The position numbers and the translations under genes were made by a program. Below, piece after piece: positions 44,188-51,900 of a stretch of DNA of 64,000 nt (position 1 is its first letter; every line of letters begins with the position of its first letter). The stretch covers positions 124,001 to 188,000 of the forward strand of contig NZ_LFVY01000003.1 in assembly GCF_001050155.1 (NCBI RefSeq), read 5' to 3'. The notes under the pieces are model-generated. The model was not told the DNA's origin and made no database searches. It saw nothing but the letters and a program-made list of their open reading frames with translations. The DNA comes from Nitratireductor soli. Lineage in GTDB: Bacteria > Pseudomonadota > Alphaproteobacteria > Rhizobiales > Rhizobiaceae.

Positions 44188-44661
44188 TCAGAAGAGAATG
44201 CCGCGCGGCATCGGTATGTTGAGAATGCTGTTCATCAGGTGGTAGAAGCAGACCACGAGCGCGAGGACCGCACCAAGCTGAATGGCGAGGCGTCCGGGGG
44301 AAACCCGTTCGAAAAGGCCCGTGAACATCAGTATGATGCAGGCGGCAAGGCTGGTGACGAACATGCCGATGACGGGAAACAGAAGCGCCCAGCCGATCAT
44401 CGTCACGAGCAGGACGATGCGGCGCCCGAGCCCTTCGGCCTGCTCCCGGACCGTGCTGCCGTTTTCCACGGCCTCGCCGCGGTATCCGCGCAAGGCGGCA
44501 AAAATGTAGAAGGCGGCAAGCAGCGCAAGCGCCGCGCCCACCGTGCGTGGGAACATCGCCGCCATCGGCGTCATCTCGAAGCTCATGGCGAAAACGGTGG
44601 CGCCGACGAAGAAGAAAAAGGTCGAACCGACGATCCCGACGATATCCCTGTCCGCATTCAT
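44188..44661 (-). CDS. Tripartite tricarboxylate transporter small permease (TctB type)
   Basis: 157 residues from ATG 44661, overlapping the TctA-type stop (ATGA). Four predicted membrane segments; FFFFVGATVFAMSFEMTPMAAMFPR at the start and GMFVTSLAACIILMF are typical of TctB. It is the small membrane subunit of the importer whose other parts lie at 44658-46178 and 46248-47195. By context it is part of a sulfolactate uptake system (the slcHFG type in Chromohalobacter). Confidence 0.88.
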   Translation of the reverse strand: MNADRDIVGIVGSTFFFFVGATVFAMSFEMTPMAAMFPRTVGAALALLAAFYIFAALRGYRGEAVENGSTVREQAEGLGRRIVLLVTMIGWALLFPVIGMFVTSLAACIILMFTGLFERVSPGRLAIQLGAVLALVVCFYHLMNSILNIPMPRGILF

Positions 44662-46178
44662 GGCCGTGCCTCCTTTCCGTTCTGGGACTTTCCGCGCAGC
44701 AGCCTCAGGAGAGGCAGGCCGAGCGTGATGACGATCAGCGCCACGATGGCCCAGCTGATCGGGCGGTCGAACAGGAGCTGCCCGCCGAAATTGCCCCGGG
44801 CGCCGCCGATCATGTAGGCGCGGATGAACCCCTGTTCGGCGATCTGGCCAAGAACGAGACCGAGAACGATGGGTGAAGGTCCGAAGCCGCCGATGCTGAG
44901 CAGCCATCCAAGGACGCCCATCAGGACCATGACCACGACATCGTGCGGATTGGAGTGGATCGCAAAGCTGCCCACCACCGTCATGAAGGCGATCAGCGGA
45001 ACCAGCAGCGATTTCGGCGTGTTGACGATGAAGCGATAGGCATATCGCCCGATGAGCAATCCGACCGGCAGCATCATCAGCGTCGCGATCAGCAGGCCGA
45101 ACATGAAGATGTAGACGATGCCGCTCTGCTGCGTGAAAAGCTCGGGTCCGGTGCGGATGCCCTGAACGAGGAGCGCGCCGAGGATGACCGCGTCCGGCGG
45201 GGTGCCGGGAATGCCGAGCACCAGCGTCGGGATGAAGCCGCCGCCGACGGTCGCGTTGTTGGCGCTTTCGGTGGCCAGCAGGCCGGCCGGTTCGCCCTTG
45301 CCGAAGCGCTCGGGATGCCGGCTCGAGCGCCGCGCCTCCGAATAGGAAACGAGCGATGCGATGGAACCCCCCGCCCCCGGCAGAATGCCGATCAGCGTGC
45401 CGATAACCGAGGACCTGAAAAGATTGACCGCGTTCTTCGCGCAAAGACCGAGCGCCTCGAAGAAGCGGAAGCCCCGTCCGAGCGGCGCCGGCTCGAGATG
45501 CCGGTCGGGCCGCGCTACGAGATCGATCAGGACGGGTATGCAATACAGCCCGATCAGGGCGGAAACGATGTCGATGCCGCCAAGCAGCGCCGACGAGCCG
45601 AATGTGAAGCGCACATCACCGCCGACCACCGCGACGCCGATCATGGACAGGATGAGGCCGAAGGCGCCACCGATCAGCCCCTTGATCACATTGCCCGTGG
45701 AGAGACTGGCGATCAGCGTCAGGCCGAGAATGGCCAGCCAGAAATACTCGCTGGACTGGAACGCCAGCGCAATGTTGGCCAGCAGCGGCGAAAGCGTCAT
45801 CAGCGCGATGGCGCCTATCACGCCCCCGACCACGCTGGCCAGCGTGGCAAGCGTCATCGCCAGATCGCCATCTCCGCGCTTTGCCATCGGAAAGCCGTCA
45901 AAGGTGGTCGCGATGGCCGAGGGCGTTCCCGGCGTGTTGACGAGAATGGCGGCATAGGCGCCACCGTAGATGGCGCCGGTGTAGATCGCGCCCAGCATGA
46001 TGAGGCCGGAAGCCGGGTCCATCGCGAATGTGAACGGCACAAGCACGGCTATGGCCATTGTCGCGGAAAGTCCCGGCAAGGCGCCGATTACCGTGCCGAG
46101 AACGACCCCAAGCAGAGCCAGCAACAGGTTGAACGGGCTGAGGGCCTGGGCGAGAACGGAACCGAGATCGAAAGCCAA
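44658..46178 (-). CDS. Tripartite tricarboxylate transporter large permease (TctA type)
   Basis: About 506 residues from a TTG at 46178, seven bases after GGGAG; a GTG at 46229 is an alternative. Many hydrophobic segments. TctA signatures are GALPGLSATMAIAVLVPFTF, GAIYGGAYAAILVNTPGTPS, GILPGAGGSIASLVSY and ATESANNATVGGGFIPTL. It couples uptake of a carboxylate to the ion gradient. Four-base overlap with the TctB-type gene. Confidence 0.9.
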   Translation of the reverse strand: MAFDLGSVLAQALSPFNLLLALLGVVLGTVIGALPGLSATMAIAVLVPFTFAMDPASGLIMLGAIYTGAIYGGAYAAILVNTPGTPSAIATTFDGFPMAKRGDGDLAMTLATLASVVGGVIGAIALMTLSPLLANIALAFQSSEYFWLAILGLTLIASLSTGNVIKGLIGGAFGLILSMIGVAVVGGDVRFTFGSSALLGGIDIVSALIGLYCIPVLIDLVARPDRHLEPAPLGRGFRFFEALGLCAKNAVNLFRSSVIGTLIGILPGAGGSIASLVSYSEARRSSRHPERFGKGEPAGLLATESANNATVGGGFIPTLVLGIPGTPPDAVILGALLVQGIRTGPELFTQQSGIVYIFMFGLLIATLMMLPVGLLIGRYAYRFIVNTPKSLLVPLIAFMTVVGSFAIHSNPHDVVVMVLMGVLGWLLSIGGFGPSPIVLGLVLGQIAEQGFIRAYMIGGARGNFGGQLLFDRPISWAIVALIVITLGLPLLRLLRGKSQNGKEARP

Positions 46179-46211
46179 CGACAGCTCCCTGCTATGAACG
46201 GAGGACAGGCA

Positions 46212-46236
46212 GCCGGCGGCGCGAGACACCGCCGGC
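46212..46236 (-). promoter_or_regulatory. Intercistronic hairpin between TctC- and TctA-type genes
   Basis: A perfect 8-bp stem GCCGGCGG/CCGCCGGC with a 9-base loop, between the binding-protein stop (46248) and the large-permease start (46178). No T-run. Same arrangement as after other binding-protein genes in the window, so it probably sets subunit ratios. Confidence 0.6.
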
Positions 46237-46247
46237 GCAATGCGCGA

Positions 46248-47195
46248 TTACTTCAGCGAACCCAACTGGCGGGCCACCTCCTCGTAGATCTTCTGCCGCT
46301 CGCTCATGAAGGCTTCCATCCCGTCATAGGGGATGTTCAGCATGGCGAATCCGGCCTGTTCCATCTCCTTGATGAATTCGGGATCGGCATTGATCTTGCC
46401 AATGATATCGGACAGCTGCCGACGCACCTCCTCAGGCGTGGATTTCGGCACGGCAATGCCGCGATAGGCGCCGCCCACCATGTCGATCCCGAGTTCCTTG
46501 AAGGTCGGAACGTCGGGGAAGAGCGGATGCCGTTCATCCTGCGCGACGGCCAGCATGCGCACCTTGTCTCCCTGGCCGGCGGCCACGGTGGTGTATCCCC
46601 ACAGGAGCTCCACCTCGCCGCCAAGCAGCGCCGGGATCGTCGCACCCGTGCCCGTGTAGGGGATATAGGTCATCTGCGCGCCGGTCATGTTCGAAAAGAT
46701 CTGATTGGCGATGTGGTTCGCGGTGTTGGTCGCGGTGCCACCAACCGTCAGCGCGCCCGGGGTTTCCTTCGCCGCGTCGATCACCTGCTGGACTGTCTCG
46801 AACTTGCTGTCGGCGCGGACAAGAAGCGCATCCGGCGTGAAGTGGAACATGTAGATGTTCGTCAGATCGGCCGTCTCGTATCCCGGTTTCTGCAGAAGCG
46901 GCTGCAGGATGATGTGCGGCAGGTTGGTGCCCATGATCGTGTAGCCGTCGCCCGGCTGGCTGTTCAGCACGGACCAGGCCTGCGCGCCGCCGGCGCCCGC
47001 CTGATACTGGATGATCAGATCCTCACCGGTGATCTTGTTGAAATAGGGTTGCTGCAGGCGGGCGGAAATGTCGCTTTCACCGCCTGCGTTGAACGGAATG
47101 ATGTAGTTGACGGGCTTGTCCGGAAACGCCAATGCGCTGCCGGTTGCCCAAAGGACCGTGGCCACGGTCACCAGTACGCCAAGTTTCTTCAGCAT
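46248..47195 (-). CDS. Tripartite tricarboxylate transporter binding protein (TctC/Bug type)
   Basis: 315 residues from ATG 47195, six bases after GGGAGG; ATG 47201 is too close to it. Signal peptide: MLKKLGVLVTVATVLWATGSALA. The Bug fold is seen in VNYIIPFNAGGESDISARL, YQAGAGGAQAWSVL, GTNLPHIILQPLL, VGGTATNTANHIANQI. It captures the carboxylate substrate in the periplasm; within this module that is expected to be sulfolactate. A terminator-like hairpin separates it from suyB. Confidence 0.9.
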   Translation of the reverse strand: MLKKLGVLVTVATVLWATGSALAFPDKPVNYIIPFNAGGESDISARLQQPYFNKITGEDLIIQYQAGAGGAQAWSVLNSQPGDGYTIMGTNLPHIILQPLLQKPGYETADLTNIYMFHFTPDALLVRADSKFETVQQVIDAAKETPGALTVGGTATNTANHIANQIFSNMTGAQMTYIPYTGTGATIPALLGGEVELLWGYTTVAAGQGDKVRMLAVAQDERHPLFPDVPTFKELGIDMVGGAYRGIAVPKSTPEEVRRQLSDIIGKINADPEFIKEMEQAGFAMLNIPYDGMEAFMSERQKIYEEVARQLGSLK

Positions 47196-47264
47196 TGTCA
47201 TCCTCCCATGATTTCCTGAAGCGCATCTCCATCGCCTGCTCGTCAAGCGATGGAGAAATGGCAA

Positions 47265-47285
47265 GGCCCCGCAGTCCGCGGGGCC
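47265..47285 (-). terminator. Hairpin between suyB and the TctC-type gene
   Basis: A perfect 8-bp GC stem, GGCCCCGC/GCGGGGCC, with a 5-base loop, ten bases beyond the suyB stop. There is no U-run after it, so it is more likely a partial terminator or mRNA-stabilising structure that favours suyAB over the transporter genes than a full stop. Confidence 0.5.
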
Positions 47286-47294
47286 TCGGTTGAA

Positions 47295-48476
47295 TCAGGC
47301 ACTGCGGTAGAGTTTGGTCATCACGAACTCGCGGTGACCAAGCGCCTCGGCGGCAGTGTTCCGCCCGTTGGATGTGCGCACGATCATGTCGATGAGGGCA
47401 TCCCCGGCATCGTCGATCGTCATCTCGCGGCGCAGGATCCCCGAAACATCGAGATCTACATGCTCGCCCATGGTGCGCACGGTGCGCGGGTTGGCGGTGA
47501 TCTTGATGACCGGCACGATCGGATTGCCGATCACGTTGCCCTGGCCTGTCGGGAAGGTGTGCACCACATAGCCGCTCGCGGCCATCAGCGTCACGCATTC
47601 GGCAGCGGCCGAGGACGTGTCCATGAAATAGAGGCCCTTGCCCGACTGCGGCGCCTCCGCAGGCTCGAGAATATCGACGTACCGCGAGGTCCGCCCGATC
47701 TTCTCCAGGTTGCCGAGCGCCTTCTCCTCGATGGTGGTCAGGCCGCCCTCGATATTGCCCTTGGTCGGCTGGGATTCGGAAAGATCGTCGGTCTGGTTGG
47801 CGAAGATGACGTCGTCCTGATAGGCCTTCCACATCTTGTACCAGCGCTCGCCGACCTCGTCATTGACCGCCCGAGACTTGCAGATGTGCTCTGCGCCGGT
47901 GATCTCCGACGTTTCGCCGAAACATCCATAGATGCCTTCGGGCAGGAGCTTGTCATACATGTTGCCGACGGTCGGACAGGAGCCGAGGCCGGTGGTCGTG
48001 TCGCTTTCGCCGCATTTGGTGGAAACCCACAGCTCCGAGATCGAGCACTCCTCGCGCTGCAGCTCGGAAGCATAGTGGACGAAATCCTTCGCCTTGCGCG
48101 AAGCGTCCATGATTGTCTTGAGGTCACCGTTCTGCTCGATCGAGAAGCCCGCCACCGGCTTGCCGGTCTCGGCGATGCCGTCGACGATCCTCTTGGTCCA
48201 TCCCGGCTCGATGCCGATGACGATCACCGCGGCGACATTGGGATTGGCGCCGGTTCCGATCATGGTGCGGAAATGCAGGTCCAGGTCGGCGCCGAACTGC
48301 AGGCGTCCATAGGCATGCGGCAGTGCCAGCGTGCCCTTGATGTTGTTGGCGACCGCCTCGCAGGCCGCGTTCGAGATGTCGTCCACGGGCAGGATCACCA
48401 CGTGATTGCGTACGCCCACGCGGCCGTTGTCGCGCCGGTAGCCCCTGACGGTGAGATTTGCGTATTTCGATGCCAT
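47295..48476 (-). CDS. suyB: SuyB, (R)-sulfolactate sulfo-lyase large subunit
   Basis: 393 residues from ATG 48476. UxaA/GarD (altronate/galactarate dehydratase) C-terminal family: [41 protein letters not shown] with conserved cysteines, and [21 protein letters not shown]. Split from a small SAF-domain subunit (suyA) and next to slcC/comC, it fits SuyB, which with SuyA cleaves (R)-sulfolactate to pyruvate and sulfite. The start lies 17 bases after the suyA stop. Altronate dehydratase is the alternative, but the neighbours do not support hexuronate metabolism. Confidence 0.85.
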   Translation of the reverse strand: MASKYANLTVRGYRRDNGRVGVRNHVVILPVDDISNAACEAVANNIKGTLALPHAYGRLQFGADLDLHFRTMIGTGANPNVAAVIVIGIEPGWTKRIVDGIAETGKPVAGFSIEQNGDLKTIMDASRKAKDFVHYASELQREECSISELWVSTKCGESDTTTGLGSCPTVGNMYDKLLPEGIYGCFGETSEITGAEHICKSRAVNDEVGERWYKMWKAYQDDVIFANQTDDLSESQPTKGNIEGGLTTIEEKALGNLEKIGRTSRYVDILEPAEAPQSGKGLYFMDTSSAAAECVTLMAASGYVVHTFPTGQGNVIGNPIVPVIKITANPRTVRTMGEHVDLDVSGILRREMTIDDAGDALIDMIVRTSNGRNTAAEALGHREFVMTKLYRSA

Positions 48477-48493
48477 TGCTTTTGCTCCCCGGC

Positions 48494-48781
48494 CTACCAG
48501 CGCTTGGTCTTCAGATTGTGGACATGGACATGGCCGCCCTTCTTCGCGTCGGCGACGAATTTTCCGATGTCCTCGCCATATTTGATCGCGGTCTCGCCGG
48601 AGCCGATGTCGCATAGCGCCACCTTATGGCCGATCGGCACGTCGTCATGCACCTCAAGCTCGAAGCTCGAATTGTCGTGCGTCACGACACAGAGCATCTT
48701 CGTGCCGGCTTTCAGGTTTTCGACAACGACAACGCCGACATTGTCCTTCTTTTCATGAACCAACAGGTGGGGAACCGTCAC
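48494..48781 (-). CDS. suyA: SuyA, (R)-sulfolactate sulfo-lyase small subunit
   Basis: 95 residues from GTG 48781, seven bases after GGAGAT. SAF/UxaA N-terminal domain type: [57 protein letters not shown], ending HNLKTKRW. This ending and the VVVVE start are typical of SuyA. It pairs with SuyB. It is the first gene of the minus-strand operon and is divergent from the GntR regulator; the 24-bp operator-like palindrome lies just upstream. Confidence 0.87.
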   Translation of the reverse strand: MTVPHLLVHEKKDNVGVVVVENLKAGTKMLCVVTHDNSSFELEVHDDVPIGHKVALCDIGSGETAIKYGEDIGKFVADAKKGGHVHVHNLKTKRW

Positions 48782-48816
48782 GAATGATCTCCTCTCAAAC
48801 GGTGTCTGGAGCAAGA

Positions 48817-48840
48817 CTTATGTCTTATATAAGATATAAG
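48817..48840. promoter_or_regulatory. 24-bp near-perfect palindrome, candidate SlcR operator
   Basis: A 24-bp inverted repeat with a single mismatched pair, centred on the perfect 12-mer TCTTATATAAGA (48823-48834) and bounded by CTTAT/ATAAG. It lies 36 bases upstream of the suyA start and about 95 bases before the regulator start, in the only AT-rich part of this gap. It is the likely binding site of the divergent GntR regulator. Confidence 0.65.
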
Positions 48841-48933
48841 CTAGAAGAGAATGGATTTGTCAAGCAGGGTGCGGTAAACCGGATTCACCGGTATGGAAGC
48901 GGCAGCTGTGCCGCACCGCGCATGGGAAACGAC

Positions 48934-49641
48934 ATGGAATACAAACCACTCTACATGCATATACGGGATCATCTGGTGCGCCGCCTTGTGGATGGGAGCT
49001 GGTCGCCGGGAATGCTGATCCCCAGCGAGATGGAATTGGCGCGCCAGCTCGAAGTCAGCCAGGGCACGGTGCGCAAGGCGCTGGACACGATGACGGCCGA
49101 CAATCTCCTCATCCGGCGTCAGGGCAAGGGCACCTTTGTTGCGGAACCCGAGGACGCACGTATCCTGTTCCAGTTTTTCCGGCTCGTACCGGACGGCGGG
49201 CAGGCTGTCTTTCCTCGATCGCAGGTGCTGTCGCGCGAAGAAGCGACTGCCGGCCACGAAGAGGCACGCGCGCTTGATATCCTGGAGCAAAGCCCGGTGT
49301 GGCGCATCGAGCGGTTGCGACACCTCGCGGACGCCCGCGCACTAATAGAAACCATTGTCCTACCGACGGAGCGGTTTCCGGATTTTCCCGAGATGACCGA
49401 GATTCCCAACAACATCTACCAGATGTTCTCGGTTCGATGGCGCATCACAATCGCCCAGGCTGAGGAGAGCATCAAAGCCATAGCCGCGAATGCGACCGAC
49501 GCCACACATTTGGCGTGCGCAGTCGGCACACCGCTTCTGCGTATCCATCGGGTCGCGAGAGATCTGGAAGGCAGGCCGGTCGAACTGCGCCTTTCGCGCT
49601 GCTTAACCGAGAGCATTCAATACTCTGTCAACTTGCGCTGA
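48934..49641 (+). CDS. GntR-family (HutC/UTRA) regulator, SlcR-like
   Basis: 235 residues from ATG 48934, or 239 from ATG 48922; the more upstream ATG at 48784 would translate the operator. The GntR winged helix is YMHIRDHLVRRLVDGSWSPG...LARQLEVSQGTVRKALDTM, followed by GKGTFVAEPE. The UTRA effector domain follows (RIERLRHLADARALIETI, then PLLRIHRVARDLEGRPVELRLS). Divergent from suyA and sharing the palindrome at 48817-48840, it is the probable sulfolactate-responsive repressor of the module. Confidence 0.83.
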   Translation: MEYKPLYMHIRDHLVRRLVDGSWSPGMLIPSEMELARQLEVSQGTVRKALDTMTADNLLIRRQGKGTFVAEPEDARILFQFFRLVPDGGQAVFPRSQVLSREEATAGHEEARALDILEQSPVWRIERLRHLADARALIETIVLPTERFPDFPEMTEIPNNIYQMFSVRWRITIAQAEESIKAIAANATDATHLACAVGTPLLRIHRVARDLEGRPVELRLSRCLTESIQYSVNLR

Positions 49642-49685
49642 CCAGCTCCACCCGACGCGTCCGATACGCTCTCGCCGGGTAGAAG

Positions 49686-49900
49686 ATGGTGCGCACCGCC
49701 GACGCGCGCGGGCGCAATTCCATCATCGACCAGGCGATATCGGGCATGTCGTCGGCGCTGTCGACGAATTGCTTCACCGACACGCTGCATGTCGCCAAGC
49801 AGATGATCCTCGCCGGGCGTTGGTTGGGGTTCTACACCAAGATCGGCTCGAGCGCTGGCCGCGCGGGCGGCAGATCGAAGGGAATGAAGGCGTCAACCTT
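49686..49900 (+). pseudogene. Degenerate LysR-effector-domain-like fragment
   Basis: The stretch translates to NSIIDQAISGMSSALSTNCF and VAKQMILAGRWLGFYTKIG, which reads like the effector-domain segment of a LysR-type regulator (target of 'QMVRAG.G.GFYT'). No helix-turn-helix part and no full frame remain; frames break on both sides. It opens the decayed 49642-50552 gap, in which I see no other gene. Confidence 0.35.
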
Positions 49901-50552
49901 CTCGCTGCCGGCGGTCACGCTTTCGTATCGACCCGTGGTACGCTTCGGCATCTGTTTTCCGTTTACCCGGGAACGATCTCGTTGGTGTGGGGAGCACAAG
50001 GCACGACAGCGTTCCCTGCCGACTCCACTGGGAACAGAATCTTACCAACGGCGGCCACTAGTCAGGGAATCGTTCCTAACGCCCTCCCTTGGATACATTC
50101 CCGTTCCTTCGACCGGAGCGACCTCGATGTTCCTTCATGCACCCTGAGAGCCGGTGATGGCATGCTTTGCGGCCGAGGGCGGACCTGTCGTTCTATTAGC
50201 GGCGGGATAGGCGCCGCATCGTCCCTGCGAGGAAATGACCCGAGGGTCCGGCAGCAAGGCGCACCGCGCCGGCCGTTACCATTCGGTGTTCCCCGCTTCG
50301 CGACACAGCATGCCCTACCGTATCACAATTGGAGATGTCACCTGCCGTGCTCGCCAGACGGTCTGGCAGTCACGCATTCGCGTCGGCAAAGGGACAATTC
50401 CAGATAGTCCGGCTTCAACGATCAAGGATCAAAAAACTGCCGTTGAGCACATACTGACCACGGCGATAGGTTCTGCCCCATGAGAGGCGGACCGGCAACG
50501 TATCCCGGGTTCAAAACGGTCATCCGCGATGAACCGGGTGACCGTTTCGATA

Positions 50553-50726
50553 TCAGATTTCGGTTCGTTCGGCTAAGGGCAAAGCATCCTCTGCATCGAC
50601 ACCAAGATACCGCACGGTGTTCTCGATCTTGGAATGGCCAAGCAGGATCTGGATGGCGCGCAGATTTCCCGCCGCCTTGTAGATCATCAATACCTTTGTG
50701 CGACGAAGCGAACGAATGCCGGGACT
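50553..50726 (-). pseudogene. Tyrosine recombinase (phage-type integrase) C-terminal remnant
   Basis: On the minus strand about 55 codons read RSLRRTKVLMIYKAAGNLRA, then ILLGHSKIENTVRYLGVDAE, ending ALPLAERTEI and a stop at 50553-50555. These are the C-terminal catalytic motifs of a tyrosine recombinase: the arginine box (usually HSLRRTK), LLGHS with His, and the nucleophile Tyr in TVRYLGV. The first His is replaced by Arg and the N-terminal two thirds are missing, so it is a remnant. It marks an old integration event at the edge of the next module. Confidence 0.75.
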
Positions 50727-50732
50727 GAACAC

Positions 50733-51524
50733 TTAGCGCGAGTGCAAACGCCCCAATATCCGCCGGGCACGGGTGCGGATGGGGTCATCCACCATTTCAC
50801 CACCGATCTTGACGGCTCCATCGCTGCTCTCGAGTACACGCCGCGCCCAGTCGATCGTCTTTTCGTCCGGCAGGAACCCGCTCTTGATCGGGCCCACCTG
50901 TCTTGGATGAATGCACAGCTTGCCGCCAAAGCCGAGGCTAGCTGCGTAACGTGCGTCGTCGGCTATCAGGTTTTCGTCGTCCGTCGCAGTCGTCACGCCA
51001 TCGAGGGGTGGGACGATGGAGGCAAGGCGCGATGCCAGCACCAGCTCCGAGCGCGCCGAAAGAAACGCATCGTGTGTGTGCGCACTGCCAAGGTCTACGG
51101 AGTAGTCGATCGAACCGAATGCCAGGCGAACCACCGCTGGAATCGCGGCAATCTGCCGTGCCTCTGCAAGGCCGCGCGCGGTCTCAACCAGACCAATGAT
51201 CGGCAGAGAGGTTACCTGCGCGCAGCCGATCGCACTGTCCAGTTCCGCCTTTGGCAGCATGATCGCGGCCGCGCCGATGTGTTCCGCCGCAGCAATATCC
51301 GTCTCATGCCACCGTGTCCCTGCAGCGTTGATGCGAACGATGACCGGAAGGTTCGTAAAGTCGGCACGCAGTGTCTCGCGCGCGGCGTCCTTTTTGGATG
51401 CGGCAACAGCGTCTTCAAGGTCGAGAATGATCGCGTCCGACCCGGACGCCGCAGCTTTTTCGAAACGCTCCGGCCGGTTCCCCGGAACGAAAAGCGGGCA
51501 AACAAACCCAAGAGAAGTTGTCAT
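50733..51524 (-). CDS. HpcH/HpaI-family CoA ester lyase (CitE/citramalyl-CoA lyase type)
   Basis: 263 residues from ATG 51524. CitE-like TIM barrel: FVPGNRPERFEKAAASGSDA, IILDLEDAVAASKKDAAR (Mg-binding Asp/Glu), VIVRINAAGTRWHETD (catalytic Arg), PIIGLVETARGLAEA, and C-terminal GFGGKLCIHPRQVGPI. It should cleave a 3-hydroxyacyl-CoA such as (S)-citramalyl- or malyl-CoA. With the MaoC hydratase and CaiB transferase at 59315-61056 it completes an itaconate/mesaconate-type pathway. It lies downstream of dppA behind a MITE and next to an integrase remnant. Confidence 0.83.
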   Translation of the reverse strand: MTTSLGFVCPLFVPGNRPERFEKAAASGSDAIILDLEDAVAASKKDAARETLRADFTNLPVIVRINAAGTRWHETDIAAAEHIGAAAIMLPKAELDSAIGCAQVTSLPIIGLVETARGLAEARQIAAIPAVVRLAFGSIDYSVDLGSAHTHDAFLSARSELVLASRLASIVPPLDGVTTATDDENLIADDARYAASLGFGGKLCIHPRQVGPIKSGFLPDEKTIDWARRVLESSDGAVKIGGEMVDDPIRTRARRILGRLHSR

Positions 51525-51632
51525 TTGAACATGGCTTTCGAAGACATCCACATCGTCAAATGCACCATCACGGACCGTGAAGGCCTTGCCGGCACCCGTA
51601 GGTCAGGTGCCGGCGCAAATGTGGGCAGCGCC

Positions 51633-51900
51633 CTAGGGTCAGGACCTATTGATCTTGCTGGATTGGCGAACGATGGACACAGAAATGCAAGGAGAGACAC
51701 GCAGGGCGGGCTTAAGCCCGGCCAAGCGGCTCGACGCGGCAGTTCAAAGTCCATCGTCCGTCCCTTCGGGATATGGCCAATTTGCCTGGAGAGAGCGTTG
51801 CAAGCCTTTGAAAACCGGATGGTTTCCTGCAGGCTTGCGCCTCCTCTCCAGGCAAATTGACTCATACCAATCCAGCAAGATCAACAGGTCCTGACCCTAG
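51633..51900. mobile_element. 268-bp MITE with 34-bp terminal inverted repeats
   Basis: Ends CTAGGGTCAGGACCT... at 51633-51666 and its inverse at 51867-51900 match over 34 bases with one mismatch. It has no transposase gene. Inside is a second long hairpin, CAATTTGCCTGGAGAG at 51778-51793 and its inverse at 51844-51859. The terminal CTAG at 51897-51900 supplies the TAG stop of the dppA-type gene. The remaining bases up to the citE start (51525-51632) show only a short open stretch and no recognisable gene. Confidence 0.85.

Noticed and set aside
44943-47219. 758-codon open frame on the plus strand
   Set aside because: It is antisense to the TTT transporter genes, has no recognisable family and reads as low-complexity Arg/Asp/Gly-rich sequence, as expected from the GC-rich opposite strand of real genes.
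47295-48781. Altronate dehydratase (uxaA) split into two genes
   Set aside because: No uronate genes nearby; slcC, comC and a TTT importer in the same operon support sulfolactate sulfo-lyase better.
50553-50726. Prophage or active integrative element
   Set aside because: Only a C-terminal integrase piece remains; no phage structural, excision or replication genes, no tRNA gene and no att repeat were found by eye.
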